In this document: positions 8,295 through 16,620 of the stretch, piece after piece
How the letters are laid out: every line of letters starts with the position of its first letter
Numbering within the stretch: position 1 is the first letter of the stretch
NCBI RefSeq assembly: GCF_000240165.1
Contig: NC_017585.1
Span: forward strand, 1,550,001 to 1,614,000
Origin: Streptantibioticus cattleyicolor NRRL 8057 = DSM 46488
Lineage (GTDB): Bacteria > Actinomycetota > Actinomycetes > Streptomycetales > Streptomycetaceae
Reading direction: 5' to 3'
DNA length: 64,000 nucleotides
Made by a program: the position numbers and the translations under genes
The notes under the pieces: generated by a model
Database searches by the model: none
What the model was told of the DNA's origin: nothing
The model's input: the letters and a program-made list of their open reading frames with translations, nothing else

Positions 8295-9377
8295 ATGAGA
8301 AGCCGGCGCACGCCGGTGTCAGGCCGCCTGGTCGCGGTGTTGGCGGGGTTCGTCCTGCTGTGCGCGGGCGTGTTCGCGCCGGCCGGGTGGGCGGCGACCG
8401 CGCCACCGCGCTTCGTGAACGGGTCCGGGCTGACCGTGGTGCGTCAGCCGACGTGGGTGGGCAGGAGGACGTTCGTCCTCACGGTCACCTCCACCCAGGT
8501 GCCGGTCCACGACGCGTTGCCGGGACAGGTCCCGGGCGACCACGTCATCACGGTCACCCTGCCGGACGGGTACGGCGCCCATCCGTCCGCCCGTTACCCG
8601 GTGCTGTACCTGCTGCACGGTTCCCCGGAACGCCCGGACAGCCCCCGCTACGAGGGCATGCCCGAGCGGGCGACCGAAGGCGTCCCGCTGATCACCGTCA
8701 CGCCGAACGGCGGCGGCCACGGCTGGTACACCAACTGGGTCCACCCCGGATCGCGGGGCCGCCAGAACTGGGAGACGTTCCACCTCGACCAGGTGATCCC
8801 CTTCGTCGACGCCAACTTGAGGACCGTCCCCACCCGGGCCGGCCGGGCGATCGCCGGACACTCGATGGGCGGCTTCGGCGCCTTCCACTACGCCGAGACC
8901 CGGCCGGACCTGTTCAGCTACGTGGGGAGCTTCTCCGGCGATCTCGACCTGCGGGATCCGCTGATCCGCGCCGCTGTCGTCGGCAGCGGACTGCTCCCGT
9001 CGTTCGGAACCCCCCTCGCCGCGCCCGACGCCGTCTTCGGGCCGCCGGTGTGGCCGCTGGACGGCGCTTGGAACGCGGCGAGCCCCGCGCAGCACGTCGG
9101 AACGCTGCGCGGCAGGGGCGTCGCGATGTACACCGGCGACGGCGGTGACCTGACGGTCGACCCGGTGCTCGCCCTGGCCGAGAAGGAGGTCGAGCAGACG
9201 GCCCTCAGGACCGCCGCCGGCCTGCGAGCGGCTGACATCCCGTACCGTCTCGTCGACTACGAGGACGGCAGCGGGTGGGCCGAGGGCTGCACCGGCAAAC
9301 ACGGCCAGGATCCGTGCCTCCAGGCGGACCTCGACGACTACGTGTCGTTGATCGCGCCACATCTGCGGCACTCATGA
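8295..9377 (+). CDS. Secreted esterase-family alpha/beta hydrolase
   Basis: A 360-residue exported hydrolase of the putative esterase family that includes mycolyltransferases, feruloyl esterases and S-formylglutathione hydrolase. The signal peptide spans ~residues 1-33 (RR near the start, hydrophobic core, AGWAA). The strand YPVLYLLHG and the nucleophile elbow GHSMGG are clear. The ATG at 8295 follows GGGGGAG. Its last codons overlap the start of the NACHT gene (ATGA), which is unusual: an exported enzyme is translationally coupled to a cytoplasmic NTPase. Cys residues near the C-terminus (GCTGKHGQDPC) may form a disulfide. Confidence 0.85.
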   Translation: MRSRRTPVSGRLVAVLAGFVLLCAGVFAPAGWAATAPPRFVNGSGLTVVRQPTWVGRRTFVLTVTSTQVPVHDALPGQVPGDHVITVTLPDGYGAHPSARYPVLYLLHGSPERPDSPRYEGMPERATEGVPLITVTPNGGGHGWYTNWVHPGSRGRQNWETFHLDQVIPFVDANLRTVPTRAGRAIAGHSMGGFGAFHYAETRPDLFSYVGSFSGDLDLRDPLIRAAVVGSGLLPSFGTPLAAPDAVFGPPVWPLDGAWNAASPAQHVGTLRGRGVAMYTGDGGDLTVDPVLALAEKEVEQTALRTAAGLRAADIPYRLVDYEDGSGWAEGCTGKHGQDPCLQADLDDYVSLIAPHLRHS

Positions 9378-10969
9378 CCCTCAGGCGCGGCGGCCCGCAC
9401 CGGATCCGCCCGCTGCCCGACGGCACGGTGAACGCGGTGAAGGCGGTGAACGACACCACGGTCCACGGCCCGGTGATCCAGGCCCGGGCGATCGGCAACG
9501 TGAGCCTGGTGCCGTCGCCCCCGACCGCGCGGGACGGGCTCGGCGATGCCGCGGACCGGCTTGCCAGGGCGACCCGTGACCAGTGGCGGCGCGAGGAGGA
9601 ACGGCGGAAGCTCCGCGATCCGGTCCCGTTGCTGGTGCGCTGGCGGCCGGCGGCCGAGGACCTGACGGATCACTGGGCCAACATCCACGGCTCCGCGGAC
9701 GGCAGTGTCCGCCATCCCCTGCCGCTGGCCGGCCGGCTGGACGGGATCACCGACCTCCACCGCCGGGTACCCTCCCGGCGGCTGGTCGTGCTGGGCCGGC
9801 CGGGGTCGGGCAAGACCGTCCTGACCATACGGTTCGTCCTGGAACTGCTCCGAGCCCGCACCGACTCGGCGGACCCGGTGCCGGTGCTCTTCAACCTCGG
9901 GACCTGGGGCCCCGACACCCCGCTGCGTGACTGGCTGGTCGGCCAGCTGGAACGCGACCACCCCGCACTCGCCGAACCCCGCCCCGGCGGCCCGGCGACC
10001 ACCTGGGCCGCCGCCCTGGTCGGGGCCGACCGCATTCTGCCCGTCCTCGACGGGTTCGACGAGATCGCGGGCGGCCTGCGCCGCCGCGCGCTGGAAGCGC
10101 TGAACGACACCAACCCGCTGCCGCTGCTGCTCACCAGCCGCCACGACGCCTACGCCGCCGCCGTCGCGGGCAGCCGGGCGCTCACCGCCGCCGCGGCCGT
10201 CGAGCTGACCGACCTCTCCCTGGCCGAGGTCGCGCAGTATCTGCCGCGCACCGCCCGCCGGATGGCAGCCGGCGCGACCCGTTGGGACGACGTCCTGGCC
10301 GACCTGCGCGACCACCCCGAACGTCCGGCGCGGGCCCGCCTCGTCACCGCGCTGACCACCCCGCTGATGGTCGCGCTCGCCCGCGCCGTCTACAGCGACC
10401 TCCCCGACCGCGACCCGGGCGAACTGCTGGACGGTGACCGCTTCCGTACCGTCGAGGCGATCGAGGACCACCTGCTCGACAGCTTCCTCCCCGCCGTCTA
10501 CCGGGACGAGCGCCCCGCTCGCCGCGACCGGCACGTGCGAGGGCTGACCTTCCTGGCCCGGCACCTGACGCGGCTGGGCACCCACGACCTGGAGTGGTGG
10601 AACCTGGGCGGCACCCTCGGCCGGCCGACGCGGACGGCCGTGGTCGGGACCGTGGCGGGAGCGGCCTTCGGGCTGGTCGACGTGGTGACCGTGTTGTGGT
10701 GCGTCCTGCCCGGGCAGGGCCTCGGCTTCGCGCGATCACTGGGGCTCGCGGCGTTGAACGGCGTCCCGTTCGCGGTGACGGCAGCGTTGCTCTTCGGCCT
10801 GGTGTACGGCCTCGCTCACGGCAAGGTGACGGGTCGGCCGTCCCGGGTGAGGGTGCGGCTGCTCGGTGGCACGTGCCGGACCCGCGAACTGTTCACGCGC
10901 CGGCTGGCGTACGGGTTCCTGGGCGGATTCGGGCTGTCGGTGGTGGGCTGGCTGCTGGACAGCTGGTGA
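9374..10969 (+). CDS. NACHT-domain NTPase with membrane segments, 5' part before a frame break
   Basis: A 531-residue STAND-class NTPase. Walker A is GRPGSGKT at 141-148 and Walker B is ILPVLDGFDE at about 221-230. The N-terminus carries a short beta-type motif, VHGPVIQARAIGNVSL, which is common before NACHT domains in Streptomyces. Hydrophobic segments begin near residue 445 (VVGTVAGAAFGLVDVV) and continue to the end. The frame stops at GWLLDSW just where the helical region should continue; the remainder lies in the next frame. The ATG overlaps the esterase stop. Related proteins, as I know them, carry both parts in one chain. Confidence 0.82.
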   Translation: MTLRRGGPHRIRPLPDGTVNAVKAVNDTTVHGPVIQARAIGNVSLVPSPPTARDGLGDAADRLARATRDQWRREEERRKLRDPVPLLVRWRPAAEDLTDHWANIHGSADGSVRHPLPLAGRLDGITDLHRRVPSRRLVVLGRPGSGKTVLTIRFVLELLRARTDSADPVPVLFNLGTWGPDTPLRDWLVGQLERDHPALAEPRPGGPATTWAAALVGADRILPVLDGFDEIAGGLRRRALEALNDTNPLPLLLTSRHDAYAAAVAGSRALTAAAAVELTDLSLAEVAQYLPRTARRMAAGATRWDDVLADLRDHPERPARARLVTALTTPLMVALARAVYSDLPDRDPGELLDGDRFRTVEAIEDHLLDSFLPAVYRDERPARRDRHVRGLTFLARHLTRLGTHDLEWWNLGGTLGRPTRTAVVGTVAGAAFGLVDVVTVLWCVLPGQGLGFARSLGLAALNGVPFAVTAALLFGLVYGLAHGKVTGRPSRVRVRLLGGTCRTRELFTRRLAYGFLGGFGLSVVGWLLDSW

Positions 10970-11517
10970 TCGGGTACGCGGTCACACCGTCCCAGGGGTT
11001 CGCCGCCCTCCTGAGGTACTGGCTGGCGCTGGGGCCGGTGACGGGACTCCTCTACGGTCCGATGGCCGGACTCGCGTTCGCGCTCACGGCGCTGCTCGAA
11101 GCCCCCGCCGACACGGAATCCGCCGTCAGCCCCGCCGAACTGCTGGCCGCCAACGGTAGGACCGCGCTCTTCGAAGTGGTGGTGTTCAGCCTCGTCATCG
11201 GTGGCGTCAGCGGCATCCCGTACGCGGCCGGGTGGATCCGGGGCGTCGACTGGCTCCTGATCGGTGCCGTGGGCGGCCTGGGAGGCGGGTTGTCGTACGG
11301 GCTCGGTCTGACCGCCTGGGGCCAGTGGGTGGCGTTGTGCCGCGTCTGGCTGCCGCTGACGGGACGGCTGCCCTGGACGGTCGGTGCCTTCTTGAGGGAC
11401 GCGCATCAGCGAGGTGTGCTGCGTCAGGCCGGTGCCGTCCACCAGTTCCGGCACGCCAGGCTCCAACACCGGCTGGCGGGAGGGGACTTGGGGCGTGGCA
11501 CAGAGGTAGGCCGTTGA
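10966..11517 (+). CDS. Membrane/C-terminal part of the NACHT protein, in a shifted frame
   Basis: An open frame of 183 codons beginning at GTG 10966, which overlaps the preceding TGA as GTGA. It holds at least four hydrophobic segments (GPVTGLLYGPMAGLAFALTA; a Val/Leu-rich stretch; a Gly-rich LLIGAVGGLGGGLSYGLGL) and ends with LPWTVGAFLRDAH, VLRQAGAVHQFRHARLQ. That C-terminal motif is the usual end of Streptomyces membrane NACHT proteins, so this is the missing half of the gene in front. Either a frameshift splits one gene, or the GTGA overlap lets two polypeptides be made. No clear ribosome-binding site precedes the GTG. Confidence 0.7.
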   Translation: MIGYAVTPSQGFAALLRYWLALGPVTGLLYGPMAGLAFALTALLEAPADTESAVSPAELLAANGRTALFEVVVFSLVIGGVSGIPYAAGWIRGVDWLLIGAVGGLGGGLSYGLGLTAWGQWVALCRVWLPLTGRLPWTVGAFLRDAHQRGVLRQAGAVHQFRHARLQHRLAGGDLGRGTEVGR

Positions 11518-11524
11518 GCAGGCA

Positions 11525-11566
11525 GCGGTGCCGGTGCCCGGACGGTGAGCCGGGCGCCGGCACCGC
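11525..11566. terminator. Strong hairpin terminator between convergent genes
   Basis: A stem of about 17 pairs with one wobble (11525-11541 with 11550-11566) and an 8-base loop. It lies directly after the NACHT 3' part and before the convergent gene ending at 11613, so it probably serves both. There is no U-run, which is usual in streptomycetes. Confidence 0.75.
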
Positions 11567-11612
11567 GTGGGTCCGTCCCCGGGCAGGGCGACGGAGGACG
11601 GGGCGGCGGGCG

Positions 11613-12485
11613 TCAGGCGGCCGTGGTCCGGCGCCTGCGGCGGCGTACCAGCCAGGCGGCGCCCAGGGCCGCGGTCAGGCCGCCGCCGACGGCTGTCGCG
11701 CCGGCGGTCGTCCGGTCCTGTGGTGCGGGGGCCGCGGAGGGGTGGTGGCCGGTGGGGAACCCGCCGAGTTCACCGGCGCGTTGGTAGGCCGTGCCGGGCA
11801 GCTTGTCGGCGTAGTGGGCGTGCACGAGGTGCTGGTAGCCGGCGAGTGTGACGCCGTGTGCGCCCACGGTGTCACGGGCTGGTGCGTTGAGCGGCAGCAC
11901 GGTGCCGTCGTGGACCTTGTACCAGGCGTCGATCTGCGGTTCGGTGAAGACCAGGTCGCCGTGGGCCTGCCCGGGGTAGGTGGTCTCGTCCGCCCCGGAA
12001 ATCATGTTCATGACATGCCAGGAGCCGGAGCGGGCGTCCCGGTCCAGCCACACACTGGCCGTCTTCCCGTGCGCCGAGGTGGCACGCAGCGCCCAGAACG
12101 CGAACCTCGCCACCGGCGCCGAACCCCGCCCGGCCACGAAGCCGGGGTCGAGGACGTAGACGGCCCGCGCGGGTCCGGTCACCCGGGGCGCCTCCGAAGC
12201 GGCGCCCGGTGCCTTCTCGGCGTGCGCGACGAGTCCGGTGCGGCCGGCGTCCCGCGCGTCGAGGTGGGCGAAGAAGGCAGCCAGCCGCGCGGTGGTGGCC
12301 GGGCCGGTGGCGACCGCGGTGGCCCCGGCGGCGTCCGCTGCCGACGGGCGGGCCGGCGGCGCGGACGGTGCCGCCGCGGCGAGTGCGCTGCCCGCGGCCG
12401 GCAGGACGACGGCGAGCGCGACGGCGGCCGGTATGCCCAGCCGCCGGACGGCACGCCCGCGGTTGGTCGGATCGTTGGCGGTCAT
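11613..12485 (-). CDS. Exported protein of unknown function with C-terminal membrane anchor
   Basis: A 290-residue protein. Residues ~16-37 form a signal peptide (LGIPAAVALAVVLPAAG...ALAA). A single hydrophobic segment, GGLTAALGAAWLV, is followed by a run of Arg at the C-terminus, so the mature protein is anchored with its body outside. No LPXTG motif is visible. The central region has YVLDPGFVAG, FAFWALRATS and ASVWLDRD, giving no family I recognise. It follows the C39-like peptidase by 8 bases on the same strand, so the two are one transcript; it could be the membrane partner or a target of that peptidase (inference). Confidence 0.7.
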   Translation of the reverse strand: MTANDPTNRGRAVRRLGIPAAVALAVVLPAAGSALAAAAPSAPPARPSAADAAGATAVATGPATTARLAAFFAHLDARDAGRTGLVAHAEKAPGAASEAPRVTGPARAVYVLDPGFVAGRGSAPVARFAFWALRATSAHGKTASVWLDRDARSGSWHVMNMISGADETTYPGQAHGDLVFTEPQIDAWYKVHDGTVLPLNAPARDTVGAHGVTLAGYQHLVHAHYADKLPGTAYQRAGELGGFPTGHHPSAAPAPQDRTTAGATAVGGGLTAALGAAWLVRRRRRRTTAA

Positions 12486-12493
12486 CGCTTCCC

Positions 12494-13132
12494 TCAGCTC
12501 TCCCCGTACAGGGACTGGTCCCAGGTGAACTCGCCGTTGCTGACGTAGCTGTTGTAGTCCATCTCCCCGTAGCGGGGGTTGGACGGCCACGGGTCGGCGT
12601 AGAGCAGTTGCCCGCTGCTCGCGTCGTACCCGTAGAGCACGTTGGCGTGGCCGCCGCCGGAGGTCCAGGAGATGCCCACCTCGACCGGGGAGCCGGCGTC
12701 GATGGACCGGGCGACGGTCTGGAAGTCCAGCGCGCCGTCGGCGACCGAGCCCACGTTGCTCATGCCGGTGCCGGACCACCCGGCCTGCACGTCCGTGAGT
12801 TCACCCGGTTGGTTCGGGCAGGGGTCGCCCGGACTCAGGCCGCGCGCGTAGTCGCAGAAGGTGTTCTGGTCCACGTCGGCACCGTGTCCGAGGAACTGGG
12901 CCACCGACAGCCCTGTGGCGTCCCAGCACCACTCGTCCTGCTCCTGGGCCAGCTCGTTGAAGTTCAGCTGCCCGGCGGGGTGCACGGTGGCCGCCGCCGC
13001 GGGGCCGGCCAGGGGGGTGAGCAGAGACATCGCGGCCACTCCGGTGACGACCAGCGCGCACCAGGTGCGCCGCCGGCGCGGGGCGGGCGTCGCCGGCGCG
13101 TCCGGCGGGGTTCCGCGTTCGCAGGGGTTCAT
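12494..13132 (-). CDS. Exported papain-like/C39-type cysteine peptidase
   Basis: A 212-residue secreted protein. A basic N-terminus and a hydrophobic segment (~residues 25-48, ending PAAAATV) form the signal peptide. The QEQDEWCWDATG motif puts the catalytic Cys at 69, H162 lies in GGGHANVLYGY, and D180 in LLYADPW; this order is that of papain-like C39_2 domains. Two more Cys (in TFCDY and DPCPNQ) may pair. A good AAGGAG site precedes the ATG at 13132. The next gene follows after 8 bases. Without an ABC exporter domain it is not a bacteriocin-processing C39; the substrate is unknown. Confidence 0.8.
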   Translation of the reverse strand: MNPCERGTPPDAPATPAPRRRRTWCALVVTGVAAMSLLTPLAGPAAAATVHPAGQLNFNELAQEQDEWCWDATGLSVAQFLGHGADVDQNTFCDYARGLSPGDPCPNQPGELTDVQAGWSGTGMSNVGSVADGALDFQTVARSIDAGSPVEVGISWTSGGGHANVLYGYDASSGQLLYADPWPSNPRYGEMDYNSYVSNGEFTWDQSLYGES

Positions 13133-13551
13133 CGTCGCTCCTTGCTCGCCGCCCCCTGCTGGCGGGGGCGGCGGTGGGGGGTGTGAAGGCGTCACGGACA
13201 CCGGCCGCCGGGGCACGGGCGGCGACCGGTGCCGGAAACGAGTGGAGGCTAGGTTCGCCGCCGTGTCCGCCGGAACCCCCTCGGACGAAGACAGGGGGTT
13301 TCCCGGTAGACGCCGTTCCCCCGAAGACCCGCGGTCGTCCCGGTCGCGCACCGATGCCTTGACGACCGGTAACCCCGGGTCCACCATGCTGTTCACCGCC
13401 CGCGCGGTCCCACACCCCGTCCGGACCGGCGACCACACCTCACTGTTCGCCGCGCGAGGACCGGTACGACGGCACACCGCGACCCGGATACCCGACGCGC
13501 CCGGGCGCGACCGTCGGCGCACGGAGCCGGATGCGGAGAGGCGGGACAGGC
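13133..13551. other. Intergenic region between C39-like peptidase and ATPase-LuxR regulator
   Basis: A spacer of about 420 bases between divergent genes. Apart from the leader hairpin at 13147-13173 I see no clear inverted repeat, RNA gene or coding frame with a ribosome-binding site. Both promoters must lie here; no consensus hexamer pair could be placed with confidence. Confidence 0.4.
13147..13173. promoter_or_regulatory. Perfect hairpin in the leader of the C39-like peptidase gene
   Basis: Arms CGCCGCCCCC (13147-13156) and GGGGGCGGCG (13164-13173) pair perfectly around a 7-base loop, just upstream of the AAGGAG ribosome-binding site of the peptidase gene. In the mRNA this would be a stable 5' leader stem, possibly a translational or transcription-attenuation control, or only an mRNA stabiliser. 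Confidence 0.45.
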
Positions 13552-16545
13552 ATGGGTACCGAACTGCCGGGCGAGGAACGGGAATCGCTGCGCCAGGCGG
13601 ACGCCGCACTGCTCCGGCACGGCGGCGTACTCCTGCACGGCCCCCGGGGCTGCGGCAAGTCCTTCGCCGCGCACGCCCTCGCCGCACTCGCCCGGGACCG
13701 CGGCGACCTGGTGCTGGCCGCCGGCCCCGGACCCGGCGAGCGCCAACTGCCGTACTCCGCGCTGGCCGACCTGTTGGAGCCGCTGGGCCCCGACCGGTTC
13801 GCCGCCCTGCCCGGACCGCGACGCACCGCGCTGCTCGCCGCCTCGCGCAGGCAACCGTCGCCGCCGGACGGGGTGGACGCCCTCGCGTTACGGCTCGGGA
13901 CGCTCACGCTGCTGCGGTCGCTGAGCCGGGACCGCCCGGTGCTCCTGGTGATCGACCCCGCCGACCTGGTCGACGAAGACAGCGGACCCGTCCTGGCGTA
14001 CGCCGCCCGACGGCTGGACCCGGCACGGGTACGCACCCTCGTCACCGAGACCACCACACCCGGATCGTCCCCCGTGACCGGGGCGGCGCTGTGCACCGGC
14101 CAGGTACGGGAGATCGCCGTCGAGCCGCTCTCCCTGCCCGAGGTGTCGGCGCTGCTGGCACCCCGGGCGCTGCCGCACCGGCTGATCCGCGCGGTGCACC
14201 GCACCAGCGGCGGCAACCCCTGGTACGCCCTGGAACTGGCGCGGGCCATCGGCAACGCGGCCCAACTCCCCGACCGGGACGGGCCGTTGCCGCTGACCGC
14301 GGCGCTGCGCGCGCTGTCGGTGGGACGCCTCGGCGAGCGGGACACGGCGGTGCGACGGGTGCTGCGGCTCGCCGCCTACGCCGAGCGGCCCACCGTCGAG
14401 CTGCTGTGCCGTGCGGTCGCGGCAGCGGACCGCGGCCCCGTACCCGTCGGAGCCGGCGACGCGCGAAGACCCGTCGGCGCCGCCTGCCCGGACGCCGGAT
14501 CCGCCGGGCTGCCCGCCATGGCCGGGACCGCGCCGGTGGTCGTCTCCGGGTGGCCGGGCCCGCGGCTTCCGGTCCGTTCCGGCGCGGTACGGGACGACGG
14601 AAGTCCGGCCCGGCTGGTGGCGCGGGCGCTGGAGGTCGCGGGCCGGGCCGGACTGCTGTGCGTGGAGGGGGAGTTGGTGCGGTTCGGCCATCCGCTGACC
14701 ATCGCCGCGTTCCGCGAGGGCGACGACGCCGAACGCCGGGCCGCGCACACCGCGCTCGCCCGGGCGACGGCCGACCCCGTGGTCCGGGCACGGCACCTCG
14801 CGCTGGCCGCCACCCGCCCCGACGAGGCGCTCGCCCGCTGCCTGTCCGCCGCCGCACACGGCGCCCGGGCGCACGGCACACTGGAGACGGCCGCGGAACT
14901 GGGCAGGCTGGCCCACACCCTGACCCCCGAGGGCCGGACCGAGGACCGTGTCGAACGGGCCCTGGCGGCGGCCCGGTTGGCCTACGACGCGGCCGACTAC
15001 GAACTCACCCGGGACCTCGCGGGCCGGGTGCTCGCCCACGCCGCCTCACCCGCCCAGCGGGTCGCCGCCTGCGTTCTCGTGGTGCACGCGGCCAACCAGG
15101 CGCTCCACGAAGCCGGGGACGCGTTCGAGCAGGCACGGGCCCACGCCGGCGACGACCCGCGACTGCACGCGCAGTCACATCTGCTGCTCGCCCTGCGGGC
15201 CCACATCACCGACGGCGACACCGCGGCGGCACGGGTCCGCGCGGCCCGCGCCGCCGAACTGGCGCGACAGGCCCGGGACCGCCCGACCGAGCTGATGGCC
15301 CTGTCGCTCCAGGCGTTCACCGCCACCCTGCTCGGCCGCCCGGACGCCGACGAACTGCTGCTGCGGGCGCTGTCCGCCCCGCACGACCCCGGGCGCACCG
15401 GTGGCCACAGCGGACCACGCGCGGTCAAGGCCCGGCTCGACCTGTTCGCCGACCGCACCCGGCAGGCCGCCGGCGAGCTGGAACGGCTGTTGTGCCGGGC
15501 CCGGCGCGGTGGCACCGCCGAAGACCTGATCTTCCTGCTCTGCTCGTCCATCGAGGTGGAGGTACGCGCCGGGCGCTGCGCGGCGGCGATGTCCGCGGCC
15601 CGCGAAGTGGCGCACCGGTCCCGGGAGATCGGGGTGCGGCTGGGGCCGGTGCCGCACAGCCTGGCGCTCGCCGAGGCCGCCGGCGGCGACCTGACGCGCT
15701 CCGCCGCGCTGGCCGCCGAAGGGGTGCGGACGGCGGAGGACAACCACGACCAGGTCTTCCTCCCGCTGGCGTTGTGCGTGCTGGGCCAGGTACGGCTGCG
15801 CCGCGGCGAGTTCGCGGCGGCGGTGGCGGACCTCGGCCGGGCGCGGGCGGTGGCCCGGTGGCGCGGCATCGTCGATCCGGCACCGGTCCCGTGGGCCGCC
15901 GACCTCGTCGAGGCGCTGGTCGCGGCGGGCGAGGCGGAGCAGGCCGACGCGTTGGCCGCCGAAACCCTGCACACCGCGGAACGGCTCGGGCGCCGGGGTG
16001 TGTACGCCTCCGTGCTGCGCGCCCGGGCGCTGGGCAAGGCGGCCGGGGGCGGCCCCGCCGAAGCGGTGGCCGATCTGCGCCAGGCGGTGGCCCGCCACCG
16101 CGACCTGGAACTGCCGCTGGAGACCGGCCGCGATCTGCTGGCGCTCGGCAGCGTCCAGTGGCGGCTACGCCATCCGAGCGCCGCGGCAGCCGCCTGGCGG
16201 CAGGCGGCCGACGTCTTCCAGCGGTGCGGAGCGCTCCCCTGGCTGCGGCGGGCCACCGCGGAACTCACCCGGTTCGGCACCCCGGACACACCCGCGCACG
16301 GCGTCGCCGCGACCGCGGTCCTCACCGTCGCCGAACACCGGGTGGCCGCACTGGTCACCGACGGCGCGACCAACCGGGAGGCCGCCGCCCGGCTCTTCCT
16401 CACCGTCAAGACCGTCGAGTCCACCTTGACCCGGGTGTACCGCAAACTCGGGGTGCGCTCGCGTACCGAACTGGCACGGCTGATGCGTTCCTCGGGCGAC
16501 CCCCGCCCGGCGGCCCCCGGCGACGAGGCCCACCCGCTGCCGTGA
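13552..16545 (+). CDS. Large ATPase-LuxR transcriptional regulator (LAL type)
   Basis: A 997-residue regulator. Walker A is GPRGCGKS at residues 30-37, the Walker B strand is PVLLVIDPAD, the middle is a long Ala/Arg/Glu-rich helical repeat region, and the last ~65 residues are a LuxR helix-turn-helix (TNREAAARLFLTVKTVESTL). LAL regulators often act as pathway-specific activators in streptomycetes. Codon 113 (13888-13890) is TTA, so translation should depend on the bldA leucyl-tRNA and be delayed to late growth. An in-frame ATG at 13531 is an alternative start. It is divergent from the C39 peptidase gene and convergent with the sedolisin; the targets are unknown. Confidence 0.88.
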   Translation: MGTELPGEERESLRQADAALLRHGGVLLHGPRGCGKSFAAHALAALARDRGDLVLAAGPGPGERQLPYSALADLLEPLGPDRFAALPGPRRTALLAASRRQPSPPDGVDALALRLGTLTLLRSLSRDRPVLLVIDPADLVDEDSGPVLAYAARRLDPARVRTLVTETTTPGSSPVTGAALCTGQVREIAVEPLSLPEVSALLAPRALPHRLIRAVHRTSGGNPWYALELARAIGNAAQLPDRDGPLPLTAALRALSVGRLGERDTAVRRVLRLAAYAERPTVELLCRAVAAADRGPVPVGAGDARRPVGAACPDAGSAGLPAMAGTAPVVVSGWPGPRLPVRSGAVRDDGSPARLVARALEVAGRAGLLCVEGELVRFGHPLTIAAFREGDDAERRAAHTALARATADPVVRARHLALAATRPDEALARCLSAAAHGARAHGTLETAAELGRLAHTLTPEGRTEDRVERALAAARLAYDAADYELTRDLAGRVLAHAASPAQRVAACVLVVHAANQALHEAGDAFEQARAHAGDDPRLHAQSHLLLALRAHITDGDTAAARVRAARAAELARQARDRPTELMALSLQAFTATLLGRPDADELLLRALSAPHDPGRTGGHSGPRAVKARLDLFADRTRQAAGELERLLCRARRGGTAEDLIFLLCSSIEVEVRAGRCAAAMSAAREVAHRSREIGVRLGPVPHSLALAEAAGGDLTRSAALAAEGVRTAEDNHDQVFLPLALCVLGQVRLRRGEFAAAVADLGRARAVARWRGIVDPAPVPWAADLVEALVAAGEAEQADALAAETLHTAERLGRRGVYASVLRARALGKAAGGGPAEAVADLRQAVARHRDLELPLETGRDLLALGSVQWRLRHPSAAAAAWRQAADVFQRCGALPWLRRATAELTRFGTPDTPAHGVAATAVLTVAEHRVAALVTDGATNREAAARLFLTVKTVESTLTRVYRKLGVRSRTELARLMRSSGDPRPAAPGDEAHPLP

Positions 16546-16567
16546 GAGAACGACGGCAACCGCAAGG

Positions 16568-16600
16568 GCCCCGGACGCGGGTCTCCCGCGCGTCCGGGGC
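16568..16600. terminator. Hairpin terminator between regulator and sedolisin genes
   Basis: A perfect 12-pair stem (16568-16579 with 16589-16600, arms GCCCCGGACGCG and CGCGTCCGGGGC) around a 9-base loop. It sits between two convergent stop codons (16545 and 16621) and can end transcription from both sides. Confidence 0.8.
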
Positions 16601-16620
16601 GCACACCGTGCCGTGGTGGA

